This document shows positions 9,545 to 19,367 of a stretch of DNA of 64,000 nucleotides, one piece after another. A program made the translations under genes and the position numbers. Numbering within the stretch: position 1 is the first letter of the stretch; each line of letters opens with the position of its first letter. This DNA comes from Phenylobacterium sp. RIFCSPHIGHO2_01_FULL_69_31 (GTDB taxonomy: Bacteria > Pseudomonadota > Alphaproteobacteria > Caulobacterales > Caulobacteraceae): positions 113,696-177,695 of the forward strand of contig NZ_MHXN01000016.1 of assembly GCF_001824475.1 (NCBI RefSeq). Reading direction: 5' to 3'. Below the pieces are notes generated by a model. It worked only from the letters and a program-made list of their open reading frames with translations. It was not told the origin of the DNA and made no database searches.

Positions 9545-11406
9545 GCGACGCGGGAGATCTCGATCGGACCGGCGCTGACCGCGCGGACGATGGCCCCAAG
9601 CAACTCCTGGAGCTGGATCGGCTTGGCGGCGTGTTCTGTGAAGCCCTGGTCCAGGTAGCTCTGGCGCCCGCCCGAGGTGACGTCGGCCGTGAGGGCGATG
9701 ACAGGGACTGCCTGGTTGGGGCCGGGAGCCAGGCGAAGGGTCTGCAGGACGTCGAGGCCGGTCAGGCCCGGCATCTGGATGTCGGTCAGCACGAGGTCGA
9801 AGCGCTCGTCGTTCAGCGCGCGCAGCGCCTCGGCGCCCGACGCGGCCTTGGCGACGGTGTGGCCGAGGCTGGTGAGGAGCTGGTCGAGGACCAGGAGGTT
9901 CACGGCGTTGTCGTCGACCGCGAGAATGCGGAGCGTCTCGACAGCGAAGGCCTGCGGCTCGTTGGCGTCGGCGGCCGCGGGGTAGGCGGCGTCTTCGACC
10001 ACCTCCAGCGGCACCTCGAGGTGGAAGGTCGATCCCTGGCCGAGCTCGCTCTCGACCCAGACGCGGCCGTTCATCAGCTCAACCAGCTGCTTGACGATGG
10101 CCAGGCCCAGGCCGGTGCCGGTGAAGCGCCGGGCCTCGGACTCGTCGGCCTGGGAGAAGCGGTCGAAGAGCTGGGGCAGGTGCTGGGGCGCGATCCCCGG
10201 GCCCGTGTCGCGAACCGCCAGGTGCAGGCGCACCGTGTCGTCGTCCCAGACGGCCGCCTCGGCGATGACCTGGACCGAGCCGACGTCGGTGAACTTCAGC
10301 GCATTGCCGACCAGGTTGAACAGGACCTGGCGCAGGCGCAGGGCGTCGACGAACACCATCTGGGGCACGTCGGCGCCGAGCCGGAGCTGGAGCGCCACGC
10401 CGCGCTCATCGGCGCGCGGGGCCCAGAAGCTCACCAGCCGGTGGAGCACGTCGTGGAGGTCCTCGGCGGCGGGGACGATTTCGAGCTTGCCGGCGTCGAT
10501 CTTGGAGACGTCGAGGATGTCGTTGAGGATCGAGAGCAGGTACTCGCCGCTGTCGATCAGCACGTCCAGCCGGGCGGCCTGGACCGGATCGACGGCGTCG
10601 CGCTTCATGAGCTGGGCCATGCCGAGGACGCCGTTCATCGGCGTGCGGATCTCGTGGCTCATCGTGGCGAGGAAGTTGGACTTGGCGCGGTTGGCCGTGC
10701 GTGCGGCCTCGCGGGCGGCGTCGGCGGCGGTCCGTTCCGCGACCGCCTGGTCGCGCGCGGCGGCCAGGTCGTCCACCAGCTCCACATTGCCGAGGAAGGC
10801 CGCATGCCAGGTGGAGATGGCGCGGTTGGTCCGCTCCGTGATCAGGGTGAGGATGATGGCCAGCACCACGAAGCCGCTGCTGACGGCGGCCGCCGTGGGC
10901 AGGTCGAAGCGCAGGAAGATCATCGCCACGATCTGAAGCAGGACGGGACCGGCGAGGCTCCAGAACACGGTGCGCGAGAGGGCGCCCGCGCCGGTGGCCA
11001 CGAGCAGCAGCGTCATGAGCTGGAGGCCGTACAGCAGGTACTCGGGCGGCCCGCCGTTCCAGGCCATGGCCATAGTTGGGGCGGTGTAGAAGACGATTCG
11101 CGCGACGCACAGCGCGCCGAGCTTACGGAAGCCCCGCGTCTCGTCGGCCGTGGCGCTCTGCGCGAGCCAGCGCCGGACCAGCATCTGCTGGACGGTGTCG
11201 ATGGCGCAGGAACTGGCCATCATCACGGCCGCGAGCAGGGGATGGCCCAGGAACCAGATCCCGGCGGCGGCGACCAGGTTGAAGAGGAAATGGATCGGAA
11301 GCGGCAGCCAGAGGCCGCCGACGGTCAGCTGATAGGCCGTGTAGCGTGCGTCGACGACGCCGTCCGCCACGGCTGGCGCACCGCTCCGAGACTTGGCCTT
11401 CGACAT
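9541..11406 (-). CDS. Membrane-bound hybrid sensor histidine kinase with receiver domain
   Basis: A 621-residue kinase. Residues about 25-210 form roughly six hydrophobic helices without a recognisable periplasmic sensor domain, so sensing is probably within the membrane. A coiled linker leads to HisKA with the phospho-acceptor His (codon at 10654-10656, motif ATMSHEIRTPMNG), an HATPase domain with DTGPGIAPQHLPQLFDRF and GTGLGLAIV, and a C-terminal receiver with the Asp of VLTDIQMPGLTG. No response regulator or phosphotransferase gene is adjacent. The ATG at 11406 gives MSKAKSRSG and is preferred to an ATG 12 codons upstream. Its 3' end overlaps the end of the amidohydrolase gene by 4 bases. 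Confidence 0.9.
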   Translation of the reverse strand: MSKAKSRSGAPAVADGVVDARYTAYQLTVGGLWLPLPIHFLFNLVAAAGIWFLGHPLLAAVMMASSCAIDTVQQMLVRRWLAQSATADETRGFRKLGALCVARIVFYTAPTMAMAWNGGPPEYLLYGLQLMTLLLVATGAGALSRTVFWSLAGPVLLQIVAMIFLRFDLPTAAAVSSGFVVLAIILTLITERTNRAISTWHAAFLGNVELVDDLAAARDQAVAERTAADAAREAARTANRAKSNFLATMSHEIRTPMNGVLGMAQLMKRDAVDPVQAARLDVLIDSGEYLLSILNDILDVSKIDAGKLEIVPAAEDLHDVLHRLVSFWAPRADERGVALQLRLGADVPQMVFVDALRLRQVLFNLVGNALKFTDVGSVQVIAEAAVWDDDTVRLHLAVRDTGPGIAPQHLPQLFDRFSQADESEARRFTGTGLGLAIVKQLVELMNGRVWVESELGQGSTFHLEVPLEVVEDAAYPAAADANEPQAFAVETLRILAVDDNAVNLLVLDQLLTSLGHTVAKAASGAEALRALNDERFDLVLTDIQMPGLTGLDVLQTLRLAPGPNQAVPVIALTADVTSGGRQSYLDQGFTEHAAKPIQLQELLGAIVRAVSAGPIEISRVA

Positions 11407-11503
11407 TACGCCCCTACCGTTTCGCGGGACCCTAGGGCCCAAAGGTAAACTGTCCGAGAATCGGCGTTATCTCAACCCTGAGGCGAGTGGGCCGAGAAGT
11501 GGG

Positions 11504-13249
11504 TTACCCGGCCAGGGCTGCGGCGGGGACCGCGGCCATGTCCTCGGCGCCCTCCTCGGCGATGGCGTCGGCGAGGCCGGGCGCGAGGGTGAGCACCTGG
11601 CTGGCGTAAAGCCGAGCGAGGGCGCCCTTGCTGGCGAGCCAGGGGTCGTCGGAACCCGCGGCGGCCAGCGCCTGGCGGCCCAGGATCCAGCCGCCCACCA
11701 CGTCGCCGGCCAGCTTCAGGAACGGTGTCGCCGCGGTCAGGGCGGCCGCGTTGGCGGCGCCCAGGAGGCCGTCGGTGGCGCGCTCCAGGGCTGCCACGCC
11801 CGCGGCGAGGCGGCGGCCGACGGGGGCGAGCTCGGCGGTCTCGGTGAGGACCTCGGCGGTCAGCGCCATCTCCGCGCACAGCGCCTTGAGGGTTGCGCCG
11901 CCATTGAGCCGCACCTTGCGGCCGATCAGGTCCAGGGCCTGGATCGCGTTTGTGCCCTCGTAGATCGGCGCGATGCGGGCGTCGCGGTAATGCTGGGCCG
12001 CGCCGGTCTCCTCGATAAAGCCCATGCCGCCGTGGATCTGAACCCCCAGGGACGCGCATTCGACGCCGACGTCGGTGGACCAGGCCTTGGCGATCGGGGT
12101 GAGCAGCTCCTGCCGCGCCTTGGCGGCCGCGCGCTCCTCTTCGGTGTCGGCGAGGCGCGCGAGGTCGGCGAGCACGCCGGTGGTGAGGCAGATGCCGCGC
12201 GCCGCCTCGATCTTGGCCTTCATCAGCATCAGGGTGCGGCGGACGTCGGGGTGGCCGTAGATCGCCCCGTCCGCGTCCCAGGTGGTCCGGCCCTGCTTGC
12301 GCTCCTGGCTGAAGGCCAGCGCCTGCTGGAAGGCGCGTTCGGCGATGCCGACCCCCTGCACGCCGACCTGCAGACGCGCCGCGTTCATCATGACGAACAT
12401 GTGGGCCAGGCCCTGGCCCAGCTCGCCGACCAGCTCGGCCTGGGCGCCCTCATACAGCATCACGCAGGTGGGCGAGGCGTGGATGCCCAGCTTGTGCTCG
12501 ATGGATCCGGGGCGGAAGTCGTTGCGGCTGCCGAGGGAGCCGTCGTCCCTCACCTCGAATTTGTTGGCCAGGAAGAGGCTGATGCCCTTCACGCCCGGGG
12601 GCGCATCGGGCGTGCGGGCCAGGACCAGGTGGCAGATGTTGTCCGCCGCGTCGTGGTCGCCCCAGGTGATGAAGATCTTCTGGCCGGTGAGGCGATAGCC
12701 GCCCTGGCCGTCCGGCTCGGCGCGGGTGGTCAGGGCGGCGAGATCCGACCCGGCCTGCGGCTCGGTCAGGACCATGGCGCCGGTCCACTCGCCGGAGACC
12801 ATCTTCGGCAGGATCAGCCGCTTCTGGCGCTCGGTGCCGTGCAGGGACAGGGCCTCGATGGCGCCCTGGGTCAGCATCGGGCAGAGGCCGAACGCCATGT
12901 TCGCGGCGTGCACCATCTCGAACACCGCCAGTTCCATGGCCTTGGACAGGCCCTGGCCGCCGTGGTCGGGCTCGGCGGACAGCGAATTCCACCCCTGCTC
13001 GACGAAGTGGCGGTAGGCGTCGGCGAAGCCTGGGGCCGCGGTGACCCGGCCGTTCTCGTAGCGGGCGCCTTCCAGGTCACCCTTGCGGTTCAGGGGCGCG
13101 AGCTCGTTGTCGGCGAAGGCGGCCGCGGCTTCCAGAACCGCCTGGACCGTGTCGTCGTCGAGATCTGGGAACGCGCGGGCCAGCAGCTGCGGATGGTCGA
13201 CGGTCTTGAGCGCGAAAGCCAGGTCTCGGACGGGAGCACGGAAGGTCAT
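11504..13249 (-). CDS. Acyl-CoA dehydrogenase with extra C-terminal domain (DmdC/AcdA-like)
   Basis: A 581-residue FAD enzyme introducing a trans-2 double bond into acyl-CoA thioesters. It is longer than the classical 380-residue enzymes because of the C-terminal helical domain found in 3-methylmercaptopropionyl-CoA dehydrogenase and very-long-chain relatives. Signatures are LTEPQAGSD, the substrate/FAD motif FITWGDHDAADN, and YEGTNAIQALDLIGRK, whose Glu is the likely catalytic base. No signal peptide. The substrate chain is not determinable. It is read toward the hybrid kinase at 9541, 97 bases away, and divergent from tsaC across 181 bases where I see no clear promoter. Confidence 0.9.
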   Translation of the reverse strand: MTFRAPVRDLAFALKTVDHPQLLARAFPDLDDDTVQAVLEAAAAFADNELAPLNRKGDLEGARYENGRVTAAPGFADAYRHFVEQGWNSLSAEPDHGGQGLSKAMELAVFEMVHAANMAFGLCPMLTQGAIEALSLHGTERQKRLILPKMVSGEWTGAMVLTEPQAGSDLAALTTRAEPDGQGGYRLTGQKIFITWGDHDAADNICHLVLARTPDAPPGVKGISLFLANKFEVRDDGSLGSRNDFRPGSIEHKLGIHASPTCVMLYEGAQAELVGELGQGLAHMFVMMNAARLQVGVQGVGIAERAFQQALAFSQERKQGRTTWDADGAIYGHPDVRRTLMLMKAKIEAARGICLTTGVLADLARLADTEEERAAAKARQELLTPIAKAWSTDVGVECASLGVQIHGGMGFIEETGAAQHYRDARIAPIYEGTNAIQALDLIGRKVRLNGGATLKALCAEMALTAEVLTETAELAPVGRRLAAGVAALERATDGLLGAANAAALTAATPFLKLAGDVVGGWILGRQALAAAGSDDPWLASKGALARLYASQVLTLAPGLADAIAEEGAEDMAAVPAAALAG

Positions 13250-13430
13250 GCGGGCGGCCTCTCGAAAAAGCTGGGCCGGGTTCTAGAGGTTCGCCGCGCG
13301 GGATGCGACAGTCTTCCAACCGCAGACGCATCGAGCGCTCGGACTTTGGCGTCGCGGCCGCTAGACCCCTGGCCGGCGACACGCCCGGCCTCGCGGTGGA
13401 GGTCGGGGTCGTCAGGAAGCAGGCGGGACC

Positions 13431-14354
13431 GTGAACGATCGGCAGGCGGAGGTGGAAGCGGCGGCGAGCGCCATCCGCGGTGGCGGCCTGGTGCTGATGC
13501 CCACCGAAACCGTCTATGGCCTGGCGGCGGACGCGGGCAATGCGCGGGCCGTGGCGGCGGTTTACGAGGCCAAGGGCCGGCCCAGCTTCAACCCGCTCAT
13601 CGCCCATGTGGCCGACCTGGAGATGGCGCGACGCATCGCCCGCTTCGACGATCGTGCCGAGGCGCTGGCGAGACGGTTCTGGCCCGGCCCGCTGACCCTG
13701 GTGCTGCCGGCCGGCGACACCCAGGCGGTGTGCGACCTGGCGCGGGCGGGGCTGGAGACGGTGGCCGTCCGGGCGCCGGCCCACCCGCTGGCCCATGCGC
13801 TGATCGAGGCCGTCGGCGGCCCGGTGGTGGCGCCGTCCGCCAACCGCTCCGGCCGGCCCAGCCCCACCACCTTCGCCGACGCCGTCGAGGAGACCGGAGC
13901 GGCGGCGGCGGCGGCGCTGGACGGGGGGCCGTGCGGCATCGGTCTCGAATCCACCGTGGTGGCGTTGCTGGACGCGCCGCGCCTGCTGCGGCCGGGGGCG
14001 GTGACGCGGGCGGAGATCGAGGCGGTGGTCGGGCCGCTGGCCGAGGCGGAAGCCGACGCGAAGCGCTCGCCCGGCCGGCTTGCGCGCCACTATGCGCCCA
14101 ACGCACCGGTGCGGCTGGATGCGAGGGCCCCCGAACCGGGGGAGGCGTGGCTCTCGTTCGGACCCGGCGCGCCGGGTCCGTACAACCTCAGCCCCGCGGG
14201 CGACCTGCGGGAAGCGGCCGCCAACCTCTTCGCCTTCCTTCGCGCCGCCGACCGCACCGGGCCGGCCGGGATCGCCGTCGCGCCGATCCCGCACGAGGGG
14301 CTGGGGGAAGCCATCAACGACCGGCTCAAGCGCGCGGCGGGGTTTGTCGGCTGA
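13431..14354 (+). CDS. tsaC: L-threonylcarbamoyladenylate synthase (Sua5-type TsaC)
   Basis: This 307-residue enzyme makes threonylcarbamoyl-AMP from Thr, bicarbonate and ATP, the first step of the t6A37 tRNA modification. The YrdC domain (about 8-205) contains PTETVYGLAADA, the KGRPSFNPL motif for substrate binding and the VVAPSANRSGRPSPT loop. The linker SPGRLARHYAPN and a C-terminal domain (about 235-305) mark it as the long Sua5 form. It starts with GTG at 13431; no in-frame ATG fits the conserved N-terminus better. It ends 23 bases before the next gene, suggesting co-transcription. Confidence 0.93.
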   Translation: MNDRQAEVEAAASAIRGGGLVLMPTETVYGLAADAGNARAVAAVYEAKGRPSFNPLIAHVADLEMARRIARFDDRAEALARRFWPGPLTLVLPAGDTQAVCDLARAGLETVAVRAPAHPLAHALIEAVGGPVVAPSANRSGRPSPTTFADAVEETGAAAAAALDGGPCGIGLESTVVALLDAPRLLRPGAVTRAEIEAVVGPLAEAEADAKRSPGRLARHYAPNAPVRLDARAPEPGEAWLSFGPGAPGPYNLSPAGDLREAAANLFAFLRAADRTGPAGIAVAPIPHEGLGEAINDRLKRAAGFVG

Positions 14355-14377
14355 GCCCGCAGGACTAGATTGAGCCC

Positions 14378-15787
14378 ATGACCGCGCCCGTCCCCGCCGA
14401 TGTGATCTCCCGCCTGAAGGCGGTGCTGGGCCCCGGCGGCTGGAGCGAGGACGCCGAGCGCATCGCCCCCAAGCTGGTCGAATGGCGCGACCGCTGGGTC
14501 GGCCAGACGCCCTTTCTGGCCTTGCCGAAGACCACCGCCGACGTGGCTGCGGTCGTGGGGATCTGTTTCGAGGCCGGCCAGGCCATCACCATCCAGGGTG
14601 GGAACACCGGGCTGGTCGGCGGCCAGATCCCGCTGGGCGAGGTCCTGCTCTCTACCGAACGGATGAAAGGCCTTCGCGAGGTCGACGCCTTCGACGACGC
14701 CCTCACGGCCGAGGCCGGCGTCACCCTGGCCGAGGTACATGCGGCGGCGGCCGGCGTGCGGAGGCGCTTTCCGCTGGGGCTGGCGTCGGAAGGCTCGGCC
14801 ACGGTGGGCGGGGTGGTGTCCACCAACGCGGGCGGCACCCAGGTGCTGCGCTACGGAATGACTCGAAGTCTGGTGCTGGGCCTGGAGGCCGTGCTGCCGA
14901 ACGGCGAGGTCTGGAATGGGCTGAAGCGCCTGCGCAAGGACAACACCGGCTACGACCTGAAGCAGCTGCTGATCGGCGCGGAGGGCACGCTGGGCGTGGT
15001 GACGGCGGCGGCGCTGAAGCTCTATCCGGTCATGGCCTCCCGGACTGTGGCGATGATCGGCGTCGGCAGCCCGGAGGACGCCATCCGCCTGCTCGCCCGT
15101 GCCAAGGACGCGACGGGCGGCGCCGTGGAGGCCTTCGAGCTGATGGGCCGCCTGGGCCTGGACTTCGCCCTGCGCAACATCGCCGGTACGCGCGATCCGC
15201 TGGCCGAACCGCATCCCTGGTACGTCCTGGCGGAGTTTTCCTCCGGTGAGCCCGGCTCGGCGGAGGCGGCGATGGAGCGGTTCCTGGCCGAGGGGCTGGA
15301 GGCGGGCCTCGTCCGCGACGCCGTGGTGGCCCAGACAGAGGCCCAGGCGAAGGCGCTTTGGGCGATCCGGGAGAACCAGTCGCCGGCCCAGAAGCCCGAG
15401 GGCGCCACCTGGAAGCACGACATCGCCGTGCCAGTGAGCCAGGTGGCCGCGTTCCTCGCGGAGGCGACGGCGGCGATGCAGGCCTTCGCCCCCGGCGCCC
15501 GGATCGCCGCCTTCGGCCACGTGGGCGACGGCAACATCCACTACGACGTGCTGCGGCCCGACGGCGGCTCGGACGCCGAACATGCGGCGCGACGGGACCA
15601 GGGCTCGCGCATCGTCCACGACATCGTCGCCAGGATGGGCGGCTCGATCAGCGCCGAGCACGGCCTGGGGGCCATGAAGACGGCGGAGGGCGCGCGCTAC
15701 AAGAGCGAGGTCGAGCTTTCGGCCCAGCGCGCCATCCGCCGGGCGCTGGACCCCAAGCGCATCCTGAACCCGCGGGTGCTGTTCTAG
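14378..15787 (+). CDS. FAD-binding 2-hydroxyacid dehydrogenase (GlcD / D-2-hydroxyglutarate dehydrogenase type)
   Basis: A 469-residue VAO-type flavoprotein. The N-terminal FAD domain contains PKTTADVAAVV, QGGNTGLVGGQIP and GLASEGSATVGGVVSTNAGG. The C-terminal cap contains the HVGDGNIHY metal/substrate motif and ISAEHGLGAMK, both typical of D-2-hydroxyglutarate and D-lactate dehydrogenases, which pass electrons to the respiratory chain via ETF or cytochrome c. The exact hydroxyacid cannot be assigned. It converges on the next kinase gene with a 4-base overlap. Confidence 0.88.
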   Translation: MTAPVPADVISRLKAVLGPGGWSEDAERIAPKLVEWRDRWVGQTPFLALPKTTADVAAVVGICFEAGQAITIQGGNTGLVGGQIPLGEVLLSTERMKGLREVDAFDDALTAEAGVTLAEVHAAAAGVRRRFPLGLASEGSATVGGVVSTNAGGTQVLRYGMTRSLVLGLEAVLPNGEVWNGLKRLRKDNTGYDLKQLLIGAEGTLGVVTAAALKLYPVMASRTVAMIGVGSPEDAIRLLARAKDATGGAVEAFELMGRLGLDFALRNIAGTRDPLAEPHPWYVLAEFSSGEPGSAEAAMERFLAEGLEAGLVRDAVVAQTEAQAKALWAIRENQSPAQKPEGATWKHDIAVPVSQVAAFLAEATAAMQAFAPGARIAAFGHVGDGNIHYDVLRPDGGSDAEHAARRDQGSRIVHDIVARMGGSISAEHGLGAMKTAEGARYKSEVELSAQRAIRRALDPKRILNPRVLF

Positions 15788-17640
15788 CTGTCCAGCACCT
15801 GGCGGACCTTCATCGCCACCTGCTCGATGGTGAAGGGCTTGGCGATGAAGGCGACGTCGGCATCCAGCATCCCGTTGTGGACGATGGCGTTGCGCGTGTA
15901 GCCGGTGGTGTAGAGCACCTTCAGGCCGGGTCGCTCCGCCCTGGCCTTGTCGGCGAGCCGGCGGCCGTCGAGGTCGGGCATCACGACGTCGGTGAACAGC
16001 AGGTCGACCCGCGGCTGTAGGGCCAGCACGGTCAGCGCCTGGGCCGCGTCCGAGGCCTGGACCACCGTGTAGCCGAGCTCGCGCAGGGCATCGACGCTGA
16101 GGTGGCGGACCCGTTCGTCGTCCTCCACCACCAGGATGATCTCCTCGGGCTTTCCGTGCGGCAGCTCGCCGACGGGCCGCGGCTGGCCGTCGGTGGCGTC
16201 CAGTTCGCCGGTGTTCCGCGGCAGGTAGATCTTGATGGTCGTGCCAAGGCCCGCCTCGGAATAGATCTTCACGTGGCCGTGGCTCTGCTTGACGAAGCCA
16301 TGCACCTGGCTGAGCCCCAGGCCCGTGCCGCGCCCGACACCCTTGGTGGTGTAGAAGGGCTCGAAGGCGCGCTCGACCACCTCGGGCGGCATGCCGGTGC
16401 CGGTGTCGCTCACCGAGATCATCACGTACTGGCCGGGATGCACCTCCTGGTGCGCGGCGGCATAGGCGTCGTCGAGGTGGGCGTTCGACGTCTCGATCGT
16501 CAGCCGCCCGCCCTCGGGCATGGCGTCGCGCGCGTTTACGCAGAGGTTGACGATGGCGTTCTCGAGCTGCGCGGGATCGGCGAACGTGCGCCAAAGCCCG
16601 CCCGCAAGGACCGTCTCGACCCGCAGGTTCTCGCCGATGGTGCGCCGGAGCAGCTCGGACATGCCGCCGACCAGCTTGTTGACGTCCAGCACCCGCGGCT
16701 CCAGCGGCTGGAGCCGGGAGAAGGCCAGGAGCCGGGCGGTGAGCTGGGCGGCGCGGCCGGCGCCTTCCAGGGCGCTGTCAATGCAGGCCTCGGCCTTGGC
16801 GACATCCTTGGAGAGGCGTCGCTTGGCGAGGTCCAGCGAGCCGATGACGATGGCGAGCATGTTGTTGAAGTCGTGGGCGATGCCGCCGGTGAGCTGGCCG
16901 ATGGCCTGCATCTTCTGGAACTGGCGGACCTGAGCCTCCGCCGCCTCGCGGCTTTCGCCTTCGATCTTGAGGTTGGCGTTGGCGACTTCGAGGGCGGCGG
17001 CCGCTTCCAGCGCGCCCCGCAGTCGCCGGCGGCCGTCGACGAAAGCGAAGGCCCCCAACGCGACCACGGCGAGCCCACTGACGGCGAGGGCGATGCGAAG
17101 GCGCAATCCCTCCATCCGAAGCTGTTCCGTGCGCGCGGCGAGCAGGCGCTCCTCCTCGGCCCGCAAGCCGACCATCAGCGCGCGCAGCTCCTCCATCACC
17201 TGGCGGCCCTCGTCGAGGCGGTCGGCGAGCTGTGCGGCCGGCGTGCCCGCCTGGAAGCGGGTGAGGTTCTCGCTCAGATAGGCGAGGCGTCGGTTGGCCA
17301 GAGTCCGGAACGTGGCGATCCGCGGGGCCTGTGCCGGGTTGTCGCTGAGCAGGCGTTGGAGCTCGACGAGGTCCCCGTCCAGCTCGGCCCGCGCGAGGTC
17401 GTACGGCTTCAGGAACTCGATGCGGCCAGTGAGTATGTAGCCGCGCTGGCCGGTCTCGGCCTCCTGGATGAGGGAGGCGGCGTCGGCCAGGCGCTTTTCG
17501 ACCTCCAGAGTGTGCCGGACGAGGCCGGCGGCCTCTTCCTGCCGTTCGGTCAGCCAAACGGCTCCGAGCACCGACAGCGTCAGCATCGTGAAGCCGATCA
17601 ACAATGCGATCAGCGGCTTATCTGTCCGAACAGCGCCCAT
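15784..17640 (-). CDS. CHASE3-domain hybrid sensor histidine kinase
   Basis: A 618-residue membrane kinase. One N-terminal helix (about 10-30) and a second (about 182-205) bracket a periplasmic CHASE3 domain with ETGQRGYILTG and an FKTL-like FRTLANRRLAYL. A short coiled coil precedes the dimerisation domain with the phospho-acceptor in GGIAHDFNNML, a HWE/PdtaS-unlike, NtrB-like arrangement. The HATPase domain has NLCVNARDAMPEGG and GRGTGLGLS. The receiver domain ends the protein, with Asp in LLFTDVVMPDLDG. No partner regulator lies nearby. It diverges from yaaA. Confidence 0.92.
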   Translation of the reverse strand: MGAVRTDKPLIALLIGFTMLTLSVLGAVWLTERQEEAAGLVRHTLEVEKRLADAASLIQEAETGQRGYILTGRIEFLKPYDLARAELDGDLVELQRLLSDNPAQAPRIATFRTLANRRLAYLSENLTRFQAGTPAAQLADRLDEGRQVMEELRALMVGLRAEEERLLAARTEQLRMEGLRLRIALAVSGLAVVALGAFAFVDGRRRLRGALEAAAALEVANANLKIEGESREAAEAQVRQFQKMQAIGQLTGGIAHDFNNMLAIVIGSLDLAKRRLSKDVAKAEACIDSALEGAGRAAQLTARLLAFSRLQPLEPRVLDVNKLVGGMSELLRRTIGENLRVETVLAGGLWRTFADPAQLENAIVNLCVNARDAMPEGGRLTIETSNAHLDDAYAAAHQEVHPGQYVMISVSDTGTGMPPEVVERAFEPFYTTKGVGRGTGLGLSQVHGFVKQSHGHVKIYSEAGLGTTIKIYLPRNTGELDATDGQPRPVGELPHGKPEEIILVVEDDERVRHLSVDALRELGYTVVQASDAAQALTVLALQPRVDLLFTDVVMPDLDGRRLADKARAERPGLKVLYTTGYTRNAIVHNGMLDADVAFIAKPFTIEQVAMKVRQVLDS

Positions 17641-17726
17641 GCCGCACTCATGGCCGAGCCTTGGGGGGCGATCAAGCCCGCGGGGGCTGCCTTGGCGCCG
17701 CAGCCAAGTCGCGGCAAAGGGTGGCG

Positions 17727-18524
17727 ATGTTGATCGTGCTCTCTCCGGCCAAGGCGCTGAACTTCGACGCGCCGCCCGCCTCCGCGCCGCTGACCCTGCC
17801 GCAGATGACGGAGCAGACAGCCGAGCTGGCGAAGACCACGAGGAAACTGCGCGTCGTCGACCTGAAGCGGATGATGTCGCTGTCCGACGCGCTGGCGAAG
17901 CTGAACCGTGAGCGGTTCCAGGTCTTCGATCCCGAGAGCGAAGAGGGCCTGCAGGCGGCCTTCGCCTTTAACGGCGACGTCTACCAGGGGCTGAAGGCGC
18001 GGGAGCTGGACCGCAAGGCGCTGGGCTGGGCGCAGGACCATGTGCGGATCCTGTCGGGCCTTTATGGCGTGCTGAGACCTCTGGACGCGATCCAGCCCTA
18101 TCGCCTCGAGATGGGCGTCCGCATCAAGACCCGGCGCGGGCAGAGCCTGTACGACTTCTGGGGGCCGCGCATCGCAGAGGCGCTGGACGAGGCGGCGGCT
18201 GGCCACAAGGATCGGACGGTCGTGAACTGCGCCAGCGGCGAGTACTTCGGCGCCGTGGACCGGGCCGCGCTGAAGGCTCCGGTACTGTCCTGCCGGTTCC
18301 TGGAAGAGAAGGACGGCGAGGCCAGGATCATCTCGTTCTTCGCCAAGCGGGCGCGGGGCGCCCTGGCGCGCTACGCCATCGACAACCGGATCGAGGCGGC
18401 GGCGGACCTCAAGGGGTTCGACCTCGACGGATACCGGTTCCAGCCGCACCTGTCGTCGGACCAGGAGTTCACCTTCCTGCGGCCCCAGCCTCCGCCGCCC
18501 AAACGCGGCAAGGCTCAGGCATAG
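17727..18524 (+). CDS. yaaA: YaaA peroxide-stress protein (DUF328)
   Basis: A 265-residue cytoplasmic protein, close to the 258 residues of E. coli YaaA, which limits intracellular iron and oxidative DNA damage during H2O2 stress. Family motifs are MLIVLSPAKALNF at the N-terminus, AFNGDVYQGL, RILSGLYGVLRPLDAIQPYRLEM and the C-terminal FDLDGYRFQ. The ATG at 17727 gives exactly the conserved N-terminus. The 3' end overlaps the convergent flavin oxidase gene by 10 bases. Confidence 0.95.
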   Translation: MLIVLSPAKALNFDAPPASAPLTLPQMTEQTAELAKTTRKLRVVDLKRMMSLSDALAKLNRERFQVFDPESEEGLQAAFAFNGDVYQGLKARELDRKALGWAQDHVRILSGLYGVLRPLDAIQPYRLEMGVRIKTRRGQSLYDFWGPRIAEALDEAAAGHKDRTVVNCASGEYFGAVDRAALKAPVLSCRFLEEKDGEARIISFFAKRARGALARYAIDNRIEAAADLKGFDLDGYRFQPHLSSDQEFTFLRPQPPPPKRGKAQA

Positions 18525-19363
18525 AGGCCGGCCGGCCCGCGCCAGCCGCCGGTGACGGTGAAGCGCCAGGTCCGCTCGGCGCCCGGCAGCTCGTGTTCGT
18601 CCCAGGCCACCTCGGCGGTCCCCCGCAGGTGCAGCAGCTCGCCGGCCGCGAAGTCGACAAACAGCAGGGCCGCGCGCGGCTCGAGCAGCAGGTTGCCCAG
18701 GGTGTTGAAGTAGCGGTTTCCCCGGTAGTCCGGGATGGTCAGGACGTCGCCCGCCACCTGGACGAAGCCGGGCGGCCCGCCGCGGTGCGAGACGTCGACG
18801 CCCCCGTTCTCCACGCCCGGTCCGCTGGCGGTCGCGACGAAGAAGGTGTCGGCGCCGGCGATCTGCTTGCGGGCGCGCGCATCCAGGCCCGCCAGGGGTT
18901 CGGCCTCGATGGCGATGCGGCGATCGGCCATGACGTGGCGCGGGTGGATGTACTGGGGACAGTTCCCGAAGCTCTGGCGGACGCGGACCGTCAGCCCGTG
19001 GCCGTCTGCCTGCTCCACAACGCCATTGGCCCGGTTGCGGCGGCGCGTGTCGGGCTGGATGCCCAGCAGGCCGATGGGCGCGCCCGGCTCCATCCGTCGG
19101 CCCGCGGGATCGGCGCTGCGCGCGGCGATGGCGAGCGTGGTGGGGTCGGGGCTCGCGACGAACCCCGGCCGGCCGGTGAGCAGGGTGGCCATCGGCGCGC
19201 CATCATCGTCGAGGGTCGCGGCGACCATGAACGGCAGGCTTGCGAAGAACTCCCGGTGCTGGTCGGGCATGAAGCTGCGGATGCCCGCGCCGCCCGGAAT
19301 GTGGTCGGCGCCCGAGAGCGCCTGGGCGCGAAGCTCGCCGGCATGCCAGGGGGTTGCGTCCAT
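18515..19363 (-). CDS. Pyridoxamine 5'-phosphate oxidase-family flavoprotein
   Basis: A 282-residue protein with a split-barrel FMN-binding domain. Recognisable stretches are FMVAATLDDDGAPMATLLTGRPGF, NCPQYIHPRH and FVQVAGDVLTIPDYRGNRYFNTLGNLL, the pattern of the PPOX group often annotated as PNPOx-like or MSMEG-type FMN-binding proteins. The substrate is unknown. The start at 19363 gives the family N-terminus. It begins 4 bases after the stop of the upstream glutathione S-transferase gene on the same strand, so the pair is probably one transcript. Confidence 0.83.
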   Translation of the reverse strand: MDATPWHAGELRAQALSGADHIPGGAGIRSFMPDQHREFFASLPFMVAATLDDDGAPMATLLTGRPGFVASPDPTTLAIAARSADPAGRRMEPGAPIGLLGIQPDTRRRNRANGVVEQADGHGLTVRVRQSFGNCPQYIHPRHVMADRRIAIEAEPLAGLDARARKQIAGADTFFVATASGPGVENGGVDVSHRGGPPGFVQVAGDVLTIPDYRGNRYFNTLGNLLLEPRAALLFVDFAAGELLHLRGTAEVAWDEHELPGAERTWRFTVTGGWRGPAGLYA

Positions 19364-19367
19364 GGCC

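Noticed and set aside
8932..14368. Very long open frames antisense or out of frame to known genes, such as 8932-11448 and 11393-14368 on the plus strand
   Set aside because: They overlap conserved genes (hybrid kinase, acyl-CoA dehydrogenase, tsaC) and consist of Arg/Gly/Ala-rich sequence with no domain. High GC content keeps stop codons rare in these frames.
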